From positions 17,746,264-17,810,263 of the forward strand of contig CM067317.1 in the NCBI GenBank assembly GCA_034231615.1: a stretch of 64,000 nucleotides of DNA, written 5' to 3'. Under the pieces are notes generated by a model. That model ran no database searches, was not told the origin of the DNA, and worked only from the letters and a program-made list of their open reading frames with translations. Shown one piece after another: positions 23,830 to 34,647 of the stretch. This DNA comes from Meghimatium bilineatum. Lineage: Eukaryota; Mollusca; Gastropoda; Stylommatophora; Philomycidae. The position numbers and the translations under genes are program-made. Positions within the stretch are counted from its first letter, which is position 1; each line of letters begins with the position of its first letter.

Positions 23830-24180
23830 ACGAATGATGAAAATACCATGGAAGCTAAGAAAACTAATGCAGATTTTCTCATTGATGCTGGCTTATAAAG
23901 ATCAATCATATAAAACATAAGGTGCAGATAGTCAAGATTGTTAGGCCATGTGCTGAGAAGAACACAGATTGAATACTTAATAACCACTGCAAAGATCAAA
24001 GGGAGAAGAGAAAGGGGACGACAACGAGAAAAGTTGCCAGATGGACTAGTATTATGGCTTGGTAGAAGTTCTCCACCTGAGCTTATTGACAACACAAGAG
24101 ACAGAGAGTCGTGGAGAAACATGATTGCCTACGCCATTTGGCATGTCACTTGACTGAATGATTGAATGACCGAATAAAAA
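23830..24180 (+). mobile_element. Family C LINE, 3' end
   Basis: Reads (frames joined only for comparison) an ADFLIDAG piece, LGHVLRRTQIEYLITTAKIK (about 23940-24000), GRRERGRQREKLPDGLVLW, SSPPELIDNTRDRESW and a final AIWHVT stop (24151), then a tgactgaatgattgaatg tail. The open part (23938-24153, 71 codons) is the best-preserved copy of this family's C-terminus in the window. Reverse transcriptase core absent. Confidence 0.8.
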
Positions 24181-26215
24181 ATGTTGTACTAAAATCAAGT
24201 GCATTATACAAGTGTAGGAGACATGTAGAAGTGGATAATGGAGTGTTGCTAATAACAAGGGATTACAGAGCACTACAGCAGGTAGAACAATTTTCAAGAC
24301 TAAAAAACTTTCACGGAATGAACAGTTTAAAAAAAAAGGTTACAGTCTGGGCAGATTACACAGAAGCAGATTTACAGAAAAAAAGCTAGAAAAACGTATA
24401 CAATATAACAGATCTCAGATAGACAGAGGTAAAAACATTGAAAACGTTTAGTAGGACATTTCACCATGTAGAATAAACCGATTCATATGAGATTGAGAAT
24501 ATACCAGAACAATCAAACAGACAAAGAGAAGGAAGGAGGAAGATAACTAAAGATCCCAAAAGTACCTCCTCGTGGCGCTCCCTGGAAACAGAAGTGCTGA
24601 GTCTTGTAAAACTTTTTGGAGATCCAGTCCGTGAATTTCGGCGCAGAGATAAAAGAGAATTGACTGCAAAAGAGACAGTCAATATCTCCGACACCACTAA
24701 GACAACAGATGCAGTGGCACCGTCGATACACATTGGCACTAGTTAAATCCGGACCGAGCATTGGAGGGGCGGCCAATGAAAATCACACGAAAAGTTAGAT
24801 GCATAGCTTGAGACGTAAAGACAACAAATTGAGAGCACAGCGCCTAGTGCAAATAGAAAAGGAAACGTTTCAAATAAATTGGAATTATAAGCTCTGTTAG
24901 CCCAAGATACGCTTCTAGTTACCGGTGCTCCTTGCAGCAGAGACTTAGACCGACAAATAGAGCAGTCTTATCCCAATTCAAATGTCGAGCTTTCAAATAC
25001 CGGAAAGATGCTCACGTGGAAAAAGATCTCCGTACCGTATGGGCTCAGGCACAACGAAGGCATGCCTGGCAAAACTCTACTGTCAATATTTCCTATATTC
25101 GAAACATGCACGTAGAGAGAAGGGTTCAGTACCCGATGGGCTAAGCACAGATCGTTCAGCTTCACAACACACCTTGTTCCCAAACGCGTGGTGAGACTCG
25201 GACTTGGAGTTCACGATGTCGGTTAACGACACCTTGGATAAGAAGGCGAAGTAGCCTGGGTCCAACACTTCTGACGAGTTATTCCTTAACCGGAATCAGC
25301 CCTGCGGATGAGAAAATATTCAGTACTCGATGGGCACATTCACAGAATGTCTAATTACACGAGACAAGTTCACTGACTTGTGGAACACCTCGTGCGAGAT
25401 CGACGTGAACGACAATCGCTTCGACGAAGCGTCCTTACACACCCGCGTGCTTATTGGCAGATACACATGCTGTCACAGGTTAGAGAAACCTCCTACGCGA
25501 ATTCAAGGCATGGCAAAAACGGAGGTAGGGAACGCAGAAGTTAAAGAGGTACATCAATATAATTACACTTATATATTCACAAACCTGAAACCAACATGAG
25601 AGAATGTGTGGTGAGGTTGAACAACTCTTGACAAAGAACATTGTAAGAAAAGATAGGTTTTGAAGCAGATCTTGTGAAGACATGTTATAGAAATGCATTA
25701 AAAGTTTGAAGTTACGTCAATATGCTACAATCGGAACTAGTGAACTTGAAATAAGAGACCAGTAATTGACAAGTAATATATACTTTTTCTTATCCTTCCT
25801 CGCTAATGTATTTATTTTTCTAGTCTGGATTCGCCTCTTTAGGGCTAGGTACACCGTCTCAACCTAAGACCAGAGTATATGGTAACGAAACATCATTGTA
25901 ACTATATCGGACGCATTATAAAAAATACACTACATATATGACCTGAAATATATCTAAGAATACCAACTAAATATATAAATATACATACGTAATGGCAAGT
26001 AACTAAGATGTATAGGTGTTGAATGTGTAGAAAATATAGAGCTTAACGATGCGTTTTGATCTACATAAGAACTGAAATGCCCCATTGCACTATGTGATGG
26101 CATAAAGCAACTGTTATTAAATGTTGTGTTGTGACGGAAACCTTGACACATTGTTTTTTTCTGGCAGTACTCCAAATGTTCCATGTTTTAAAATATTAAT
26201 GATTGAATTATCTAT

Positions 26216-26493
26216 CTTCTTCTTCTTCTACGATCGTTCTCAAACTCCTGCCGATTAGCAGGATGTAATCTGGATAACGGAATGCGTTGTGTCATGGTTT
26301 ACAGAAGTTCTGTGATATCTGCGCATTTCGGCCTGACACCCGACTTCAGCATGACTTTGTGTCACTGGCCCTATATGGGATGGGACAGCCAACTTCATCC
26401 CATAACCTCCTTAGTCGCCTTTTACGACATGCGTGGAAGGTAAACAGTGTTACTATTCTTTGCTCCCCTTTCGGGCCCCGGTGACACATGAAC
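26216..26493 (-). mobile_element. SINE-A copy 3, 11-bp target duplication
   Basis: Full-length copy in minus orientation: a GAA tail (as ttcttcttctt at 26217) at its left and the ggggcccgaaaggggagc head at its right. gaattatctat flanks it exactly (26205-26215 and 26494-26504). The left arm is uninterrupted at the equivalent place (about 19175). This copy defines both ends of the SINE-A family. Confidence 0.92.
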
Positions 26494-26884
26494 GAATTAT
26501 CTATTTGTTAGCTACTGTGAACAGGACCTGCAAAAGACAACGTAACGGTAATGTGTTGCTAATAAATAATAGGCAATAAACAAAATATCCGTTAATTTAG
26601 CTTTTTTTTTAAAGTATAAATTTACAGTTATATTATTTCTTAAAGTTTTTTTTATGAACACCTGAGTGAACCCTACCATCTCCAGTGGTCCAGTATCCCC
26701 ACTTTAATAATAGCGCTTAGATCTACAACAATATAAATGAGTGTTGAGGATTTTCCATTCTAAATTGCTAATTTTGTACAGGAAAACTACAGGGGTGATT
26801 GTTTATTGTGAACATGATCGCTATAGCAGACAGTGCTACAGCAAATAACTATGAATATTTAACATAAGTATGCAATAAAACACC

Positions 26885-27476
26885 AACACCTTCAAATACT
26901 TAGACGTAACATTCTCTTCAGATGGACACAGAAATAGACATTCGTTGTAGCAAAGTGAATCAAATACTGGGTCAGTTATCTCCTTTATTGCAACACAAAA
27001 TGCTACCAATGTCAACAAAAAACATCCAAAGTATCTTCATTCCAACCATGTGCTACCAATGTCAAACATGGTCCTTAACAACAAAACATAAGAGACAACT
27101 GGTTACAACAGAGATAAGATGTCTGAGAAAAGCCAAAAGAGTGACCAGAAAACACATAATTAGAAATGATGTCATAAGAGAAAGAGTGGGTGTCATATCA
27201 ATTCTACAATACATGCAAAACCAACAGATGCAATGGTTTGGTCATCTGGGAAGAATGCCATGTGATTCATTAGTTTATAAAGCATATATGAAGAGAGGAG
27301 AAGCAGAAAAAAGATCCAGGGGTAGACCTAGAGTACGCTGGATCGACAACATCAAAGAGACATTATACGAACTCCAAATAACATTATCTGAAGCTGCCAG
27401 AAAAGCGAGAAAAAAACATTGTATCTCCCTCGACACCCGTAAAGGGTAAAAGAGGAAGGAAAGAAGAAGCAAGATC
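26885..27476 (+). mobile_element. Family D LINE, reverse transcriptase C-terminus
   Basis: A 175-codon open frame (26922-27449) reads MDTEIDIRCSKVNQILGQLS, then IPTMCYQCQTWSLTTKHKRQ, QMQWFGHLGRMPCDSLVYKA and RSRGRPRVRWIDNIKETLYE, ending in basic residues and a GAA-rich tail. This is the region after the catalytic box of a non-LTR reverse transcriptase; the catalytic part is missing. It is inserted in the right arm and cuts off the Tigger-like remnant there. Related copies: 29565-30300, 42890-43600, 47640-47990. Confidence 0.85.
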
Positions 27477-27544
27477 TGGCGTCTAAATATAAACGTATTT
27501 ATTGTTCTTGTGCATAGGTTAGTGGGAACCCCTGTCGGAGTGCC

Positions 27545-27772
27545 TCTTCTGAAACCGTTTTCTACAACTTCCAGAAATACGTAACATTTGCTTTCAGGAT
27601 CTCGTAACTCCACTTGCTGCTTCTACTGTTTTATTTATTGTGGCTTCTTTAAAACTGTGAATCACCTAGATGTCCATTTGTTATACAATCTGGCCATGTC
27701 TTCCACTTTAATATCATATTCATACAACGCCGTGATTTCATTCTAAAATTCCACGGTAATCTGTTGTTCCAT
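27545..27772 (-). pseudogene. Tigger/pogo-like transposase remnant (right arm)
   Basis: Minus-strand ATG at 27772, reading MEQQITVEF, a stop, then NEITALYEYDIKVEDMARLY, NKWTSR, a stop and FTVLKK. Same order as the left-arm copy, with different stops, so each arm has decayed separately. The match to the left arm breaks after about 27545; only the DNA-binding start is present here. Confidence 0.55.
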
Positions 27773-28484
27773 ATTGAATTAGTCTTGATGACGTTTCCTT
27801 TAGTAGAAAAATAATTATATCGCGAGACATAGCTCGTATAATCAAGTCAAAACGTAGTTTAAAATCTGTTCGCTTATAAACACTCTTAAACCACGTTACT
27901 CAAAATCCACGGTTTATTTCACTTTCATCTAACTAATCTCCAACCAGAAACCAGCTGCCACGCACGGTTTCCCATCAACGACTGAACTAAAACTAGGCGC
28001 AGGATACAAGTGTTTATGGAATACAAGAGAATACAAGAGAATATGGAAGAGCATTTCATAAATCAATATGCTCTAACAAAGTTTTTATTTCTCTGTTCAT
28101 TTGCGAAACATTTCTCATTATGGTATCCTGTCAATCCTACGTTAAGCTTCTTCCTTTGACGAGATCAAACTTATCTTAACGTTTCATCCCCAAAACCCTC
28201 TGTCTGTAAAATCGTATCCATCAGATTTTCCTTCTTCAGTCTGATCCTTAAACACGTACTGTGTTCAGATATCTTTCGTAGGTTGCTCACAGACAAGTCT
28301 TTCTGTCTGATGAAGGCGAGACCGTCATCTAGAAATCAATCTTCATAGCCATTTTTAACATACAAATATGCATTCTCCTGTTAGATGCATATTTTTATCA
28401 CATGTTCTGATTCATTTATCTACAGCCATATTTGTTATTCAGAACTGGTGTATTCGTACGCACGTCACAGTTATCTATATCTTT

Positions 28485-29430
28485 ATTTACCCTTCTCCTA
28501 CTCACCATAGAGAAGAATATTTGGCAGGCGATGATCTGGCATACGTACTAAATGACCTGACCAACGAATCTGTGTCTGCATCAGAATAATGTTAATGCTG
28601 GGGATATCAGATCTGTCAAGGACAGTGGTATCTGGAATCTTGTCTTGCCATGTGATATCCATGCCTTTTCTGAGACAATTTGTGTGAAAGTGATTGAGAT
28701 TCCTCACATGATGTCTATACATAGTCAATGTTCCGCTAGCGTATAACAGCACTGCAAGTGCTACTGTTCTGTAGAATTTCAGCTTAGTCTGTAGGTTAAT
28801 GCCATTTCTACGCCACCCATTTGCGTAAAATCTGCCAAAATTGCTGCTTTTTGACGATCTTTATATACACTTCATCATTAACGTTAGCATCGTGTGATAA
28901 TGTACTACCTAGGTATGCGAATCTATTCACAACTTTCAATTCTGCACCATTTACCTTTATGCAAACCTGGAGATAGCTTTTTCCAGGTGCTGGTTGTAAC
29001 ATGACTTCTGTTTTCTCTATGTTTATAGTAAGTCCAAAGTTGATAGAGGCTCTGGAGAATATGTCTATAATAAATTGTAGATCAGCCTCAGGGTTGACAT
29101 TTAGGGCACAGTCATCAGCAAATAAGAGATCCCTGATTGTGTGTGATTTGACTTTGGTTTTTGCTCGGATCCTCCAAAGGTTGGACAATTTTCCATCTAT
29201 ACGATATATGAAGTTTACTCCCAGATCTAGATCTCTGAACGCATCATCTAATATAACAGTGAACATTATGATAAATAGTGAAGGTGCTAATACACATCCT
29301 TGATTTACTCCCTTTGAGACGGGAAACGTTTCAGATAACTCTCCATCATCCTGAATTCTAGCTAGCATTCCATCCTGCAATTGCTGCACCATTTTGATAA
29401 ATTGTATCGCACATATCATTAACACAACTC
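28485..29430 (-). mobile_element. Family G LINE reverse transcriptase
   Basis: The 205-codon frame 29425-28808 contains the fingers/palm part: GVNQGCVLAPSLFIIMFTVI, then LLFADDCAL (YADD-type catalytic box), INIEKTEVMLQPAPGK and FAYLGSTLSHDANVNDEV. After a stop the protein resumes in 28752-28498 with NHFHTNCLRKGMDITWQDKI and RWSGHLVRMPDHRLPN. The 5' part with the endonuclease is absent, and the 3' end stops near 28485 beside the right arm of the inverted repeat. Inactive. Confidence 0.88.
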
Positions 29431-29564
29431 ATGTACCTTCTAATAGCATGAATACAGTATATGTGAACGCTATGATTTTTGTTTCTTTGAATCACGCGAC
29501 TGGAGTTCAGTTGAATATTGTGTTTTAAATGTATTATTATTGTTACAATGCATTGTTATTAGCA

Positions 29565-30300
29565 TGTCAGAAGTACAACATGAAAATTAATGTACAAAAA
29601 AAGGAAGTTATGAAAATTAGTAAGTCTTCAACACCAATGAATATAACAATAGATAACACCAAAGTGAAACAAGCCAAATAATTTAAATATCTAGGCAGCA
29701 TTTTTTCCGAAGATGGAAGACTAGACAGAGAAATAAAACAAGGTGACAGAAAGCAAACACAGTGACTTACCAACTTTCACCATTACTTCTTCATCCAAAG
29801 ATCAAGATGGAAATTAAAAAACAAATAATATCTACAATTTTTATACCAACACTGTGCTACCAATGTCAATCATGGTCTTTAACAGCTTCGCAACAAAGAA
29901 AAATCTTCACATGTGAAATGAAGTGTCTGAGTAAAGCTGCAATGGTTACCAAACTAGATAAAAGAAGAAATGAAGAAATTAGGAAATAGTTGGTATAATA
30001 TCATGTATCGAACATATTGAGAGACAGCAAGTAAAATGGTTCGGTCACCTTATGAGAATGAAGCCAAACCAAATACCAATACTAGCATATAATACAAGAA
30101 TATCCGGGCGTAAAGTCATAGGCAGACCAAGAAAACGGTGGGTAGAAAACATTAAGATAATCTTGAACAAACATGGACTAAATTCAACCTCGGCGACACA
30201 TATGGCCTTGAAACGACAGCTTAAGATACCACCCCTACGCTTAACGGCAAGTGTGAATGTGATCAACAATCATTCACCTGGGGATAGACAATAGACAATT
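29565..30300 (+). mobile_element. Family D LINE, decayed
   Basis: Pieces in order: MKINVQKKEVMKI (about 29580), FKYLGSIFSEDGRLDREIK (after an in-frame stop), IFIPTLCYQCQSWSLTASQQ (about 29838-29900), IERQQVKWFGHLMRM (about 30017-30060) and GRPRKRWVENIKIIL (about 30120-30170). Several stops and shifts. It ends within 300 bp of receptor exon 2. Confidence 0.82.
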
Positions 30301-30384
30301 ATTTTTACATAGTATAACTCTGAATTCATAACACAATGACAAATTACTGAGCATGCTTATATTGCATAAGCAATCGCTAGACGT

Positions 30385-31115
30385 AAAAATGCTGGATGAT
30401 GGCTACATCTTGAATAGGATACACTACCAATGTTTGTGATTTAAATATTACGAGTGTGATACCTTTCCAGTGAGTGACCTGTGACAAAGCGATTATATTA
30501 CAGTAAGACATACATATGATCATATTTATAATATTTATAATAATACTAGTAATAAGAATAAGACTAATAATAGTAACAATAATAATAATAATACTCACAA
30601 ACTTCACTTTTTTCCATGAGTAACGCCGGACCTGAATTAAGAAAAAGTCAAGTAACGAATAATGGTTTACTGGTCCAACTCTGGTCAGCATGGGGTACAC
30701 TGTTTTTCGTTCTTTTGTGAATCCCCAGGCATTAGCTCCAACAGTGACTAAACATTTATCCCAGAATTTACACTGTCTTATAAGTGGTGCAACGACGTAA
30801 TCACAAACAGGGCCGAAGAAAACATCTACTTTTTCTTTCTTGTCGTATTCGATAGCATACCTCATTCCAAGCTGCAAGAAAGACACATGGAACACGACAA
30901 ATAATACACATTTTTTATCGCAGTTTCATAAAACAAATATATATATATATATAGTACAGGATTCAGCATTGAAGTGTAATCATGTATAACGATGTCATTG
31001 TTTAATCTTATGGAAAAAAAATCAACACAGCCAACAAATGCTGGGTTGATAGCTACATTCTAAATATAATATACTACCAGTATGTTTTGCTCTTGATAAC
31101 AACAGTTTAGTCAAG
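30385..31115. repeat. Direct duplication flanking receptor exon 2
   Basis: About 75 bp at 30390-30465 (aaatgctggatgatggctacat, then atacactaccaatgt) reappears diverged at 31040-31112 (aaatgctgggttgatagctaca, then atatactaccagtatg). The two lie about 130-170 bp either side of exon 2. Both are intronic. Confidence 0.5.
30599..30871 (-). CDS. Receptor guanylate cyclase, exon 2 (extracellular domain)
   Basis: A 273-nt (91-codon) exon bounded by TTCTTGCAG before 30871 and GTGAGT after 30599, both phase 0, so it joins exon 1 without a shift. It reads LGMRYAIEYDKKEKVDVFFG, PVCDYVVAPLIRQCKFWDKC, LVTVGANAWGFTKERKTVYP, then MLTRVGPVNHYSLLDFFLIQ and ends YSWKKVKF. The order VDxFFGPVCDYVVAP ... YPxLTRVGP ... 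WKKV is characteristic of the ligand-binding ANF-receptor domain of natriuretic-peptide-receptor-type guanylate cyclases, single-pass membrane proteins that make cGMP when bound by a peptide. Cysteines at exon codons 23, 34 and 40 are candidates for disulfides. Downstream exons (rest of the ectodomain, membrane segment, kinase homology, cyclase) are not recognised in the window. A clearance-type receptor without the cyclase cannot be excluded. Confidence 0.85.
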
Positions 31116-31589
31116 ACGCCGATTCTTGCCAGATGTCCTAAAAGCTAAATGTAAGTTGCGCTATGAACCAGTGTCATATCACGCGGTTTCCCATAAGTGG
31201 TCAGCTACCTAGTCAGTGATTGACCAGAAACCGAATGACTAGAGTCGTCTACGGTACTTGCTCAGTAGCAATGGCGCCAGACCTCAACCTTCCCAGATAA
31301 TAAATCATGGTACTTCCTTGTAGCTGGGTGAACCACGGAATTATTTATTTGTATATATGAATAGGAATAATTTGAAACCACGAATAACGATTGAATTCGA
31401 AACACGGGTTTGCTGGTCTTCGGGCGAATGATTTAATATTACACTACCCCGAGACCACTGTTATTATGTGTGCTTCTAGTGATTTACATACATTAATTAC
31501 AACGCATTTATACTTTTTCCAGTGAAAAGATAATTTTGAAAGACATTATTTATATACTTGGTATCGCATGCCAAAAATTTCCTAGCCGA

Positions 31590-31720
31590 CTCCAAGTATA
31601 TAAATAATAACGAACCAAAATCCCAACAATAATTTTTTTAAAAACGTGATAAATGCGGTTCTACAATTAATTCTGTTTTAAGGTCTTCTTTACAGGCAAT
31701 ATACTCGCTAGAACTCATCT
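31590..31720 (+). repeat. Dispersed repeat shared with 18240-18360
   Basis: Contains cgactccaagtatataaata and a cccaacaataat word, matching the left-arm-only block of the giant inverted repeat. Family unknown. Confidence 0.5.
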
Positions 31721-31984
31721 CTGCGCACGACCTGGCAATATCCTCCGAGAGTTGAAATTCCGACAAATATGTTAACTTTTGCATACTTTTTAGCACTCTT
31801 GAATGACGGAGAATGCATTCTTGGATGTCTCATGCATTCCATTGGCTATGGGTCAGAGAGAGGGGCTATGGGCAGCTCTGACAGGATATGACGTTTGGTA
31901 GAAGGCCTGCAGATTACACCGTCAACTCCCCTATAATTTACCCCCTCTGAGTGGGAGACATCTCAAAGCATTACTCACTGCTTA

Positions 31985-32450
31985 GAGAAAGTCTTTTCTG
32001 GGAATAAAGCATATCTTTGGAGAAACGTTCCAAGTGTTTTCTGGGAATAAAGCGTATCTCTGGAGAAACTTTCCAAGTATTTTCTGGGAATAAAGCATAT
32101 CTCTGGAGAAACTTTCCAAATGTTTTCTTGGGAACAGAGTGTATCTCTGGAGAAACTTTCCAAGTGTTTTCTGGGAATAAAGCACATCTCTGGAGAAACT
32201 ATTCGTGTTTTCTGGGAATAAAGCACATCTGGAGAAACTTTCAAAGAGTTTTCTTGGAATAAAGCATATCTGGAGAAACTTTCCAAGTGTTTTCTTTTGG
32301 AATAAAGCATATATGGATACACTTTCAAAGTGTTTTCTTGGAATAAAGCATATCTCTGGAGAAACTTTTCAAGGGTTTTCTGGGAATAAAGCACATCTCT
32401 GGAGAAACTTTCCAAGTGTTTTCTGGTAATAAAGCATATCTCTGGAGTTA
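31985..32450. repeat. 43-bp minisatellite in intron 1
   Basis: Ten to eleven units of ttctgggaataaagcatatc then tctggagaaactttccaagtg. Unit length is not a multiple of three, yet both strands have long open frames (for example 31975-32415, 146 codons) because the unit has few stops. These are not genes. Confidence 0.95.
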
Positions 32451-34254
32451 CTTTCCAATTTCACAGAATGATACAAGAACTATATTGCTCGTAATTGCCG
32501 AGAGTCAAAGACAACAAAACAAAATAATGTAAAATTTAGGTATTTTTAAATTAATCATATTTTTAAATATGTATAAAGGGGCATGTGCCTACTGTGACAA
32601 TACTGATAAAGACACACACTGACTGTAATATCTTTACTGTGGGTTTTGTTAACATACTCTTAGTGATATTGCATAAAACGTACGTTTCTATACCAATTTA
32701 ATGGAGCATCCTATAGTAATAACAACGTTATTTGTACATCAGAACAGTACTTATATTTGTACTGTAAAATGAAGACCATATTTTAGCTTGTCAGATACGA
32801 GACTTACCTTCACAGTATTGTATGTGTCTACACACAAATAGGGAGAAATACCTCCCACGACACAACTCTGGCCCTACAAGTTATTTTTTTCTGCCTCGTC
32901 AGGCACATCTAGAAGTATCATATGCTCTGGTCTCCAGAATTCACAAAACATCACTTATAACTCTAAACAATTAAGAAAAAACGATATTTGCCTCTTACCA
33001 TACTAAAAAAATATCAATCCAGCGCACCAACCCAAAATAAGCTTGCCACCTATGGTCTTTATACTAGTATATTCCTATATTTGTAGCACTTCTGTGTTTG
33101 CTGCTAAATCAGATGGATCACGATTGTGTCACTCTTATAGCATGCGCCAGGCAGTGACGAGTAATTTTTTTTACTTAAGATTAGTGTTTATCTTTATGGG
33201 GAATGATTTCAAATGGTGTCCCAAGTCCCATATTTCTTTCTATCATAGTGTTACTGTCCAGTTTAATGTGACGTGCAATGATTTTTTACAGTTCAGATGG
33301 GAGCTTTATTGTGGTCATATTAGAGTCTTCTAATTACGATGGAGATTATAGAGAGATCGGAACAGAATTATGGAATGGACTATATGATTATTCATCTCTT
33401 GATGTGACCTTCCAAACCCTCTAGTCAGCCACGTCATTTGACATGAAGTCTCTTGGACAAATGGGTCATGGATTTCGATGTCCCTACCAGAGATTATCAC
33501 TTCAATACGTCGCATAATTTTTATACATAATTATTGAAGCATTACATGCATAAGGCATTGCTATACAACTAATTTTGAATTATTTTTGAACTATTTTTGA
33601 CACCACCAGTACGTGGCATTGTATCACAAACATAAGTTAGACGATCTGTTTCCTAATCACGAGCTTGTTCTACCAATTTTTGTTTGTTTGGCAAGTCCAC
33701 TAACTGCTCTACCACACAGACGACCATATGTATATACTTAATAATAACAATAGACACCAAAATATGCCAGTAGGGCCTACCGTATTTACAATTATTAACG
33801 TATTAGCTTAATGCTGATTAAGATATATTTGAACCTGACCTTCTAAAACCCTTAATTAAAAAGAAAAGATGCAATACATATTCAAAAATAAAGTAAACTA
33901 ATCATTTAAGTCCTTCCAGCGATGAATACAGTACTTAGGTTAGGAAACATTATTCTGAACCAGTAGTCTCCAGCTTGAGAGATTGGAAGTTGTTATGTGT
34001 AGTTCTTGTATGTTATTCAGACCAATAGTCTTGCCTTCTTTCATTGTTGTTTTGCAAATACTTTATGTTGGTTTTCCTTTTTTTCTTTTGTCACTTAGTA
34101 TCCATTTTAATGCATTAAGTGGTAATCTATTCTAATTAATTCAAAGTACATATCCGATGTAAGTTCATCATTATGTCGTATTGTTTTCAAATAAAATTGC
34201 TGCTTGGTGTCTTCTCTTATTGTCTTCCTTTACTTCATTTATTTCCAGCCAAGT

Positions 34255-34450
34255 GGAGAGCATGGCCCTGTGATTATAAATCCGTTCTAAGACCCTTCAG
34301 GACCCGGGTTCATTCCACGGTTGGGACATGATTTTTCTTTCGGAAGGTACAATCAAACTCCTTTCTGTACTTATCGCGGGATCTACTATGGCAAAGTAGC
34401 CTGTATTTTCACAGCCCATAGAAAGCATTCATGCAATCCTTCTCAGGTAA
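34255..34450 (+). mobile_element. tRNA-like SINE (tentative)
   Basis: gtggagagcatggccctgtg (box A-like) is followed about 40 bp later by ggacccgggttcattcc (box B-like), then a body. The box B resembles that of the elements at 46076 and 48561 but the body differs. No flanking duplication noted. Confidence 0.5.
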
Positions 34451-34647
34451 TAAAAAACATGCAGTAAAACAAATGTTTTTGTTTTTAATTGTTCTCATCC
34501 AATGATTAAGAGCCTTATTCACTTTCATACAAATTTAATTATTTTATTGCTTCTATTGCCTTTCAGCATTCGCAATGCCATATGTTAATGATATTACGTT
34601 AGGGTTAGAAAGTGTGTTTATATAACGAGAAAAAATATGATACTCAC

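Larger units (their letters stand above)
23191..24545. other. Spacer of the giant inverted repeat
   Basis: About 1.35 kb not matched between the arms. It holds a SINE-B copy (23664-23815), a family C LINE 3' end (23830-24180) and about 850 bp of otherwise unrecognised AT-rich sequence (23191-23663 and 24181-24545). Confidence 0.7.
24545..28480 (-). repeat. Right arm of the giant inverted repeat
   Basis: The reverse complement of this stretch runs parallel to the left arm from 23190 out to about 16715. Insertions found only here are a SINE-A copy (26216-26493, 11-bp target duplication) and a family D LINE piece (26885-27476). The right arm lacks the left arm's 700-bp block, tRNA SINE, tandem duplication and jockey-like LINE. 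Its outer end stops at about 28480, where a family G LINE begins. The inner end is near gatcccaaaagtacctcct (about 24551). Confidence 0.9.
30872..34647 (-). other. Intron 1 of the receptor gene
   Basis: A 3776-bp intron with donor GTGAGT at 34647-34642 and acceptor TTGCAG at 30877-30872. It holds a 43-bp minisatellite (31985-32450), a short dispersed repeat (31590-31720), a tRNA-like SINE (34255-34450) and a short (TA)n at 30942-30952. The rest (31120-31580, 32451-34250) shows no feature. Confidence 0.8.

Noticed and set aside
28300..28335. Hammerhead ribozyme candidate (ctgatgaaggcgagaccg)
   Set aside because: CUGAUGA is present by chance; there is no GAAA partner at the right distance, and the left-arm equivalent does not keep it.
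31975..32429. 146-, 81- and 74-codon frames
   Set aside because: All fall in the 43-bp intronic minisatellite and run on both strands.
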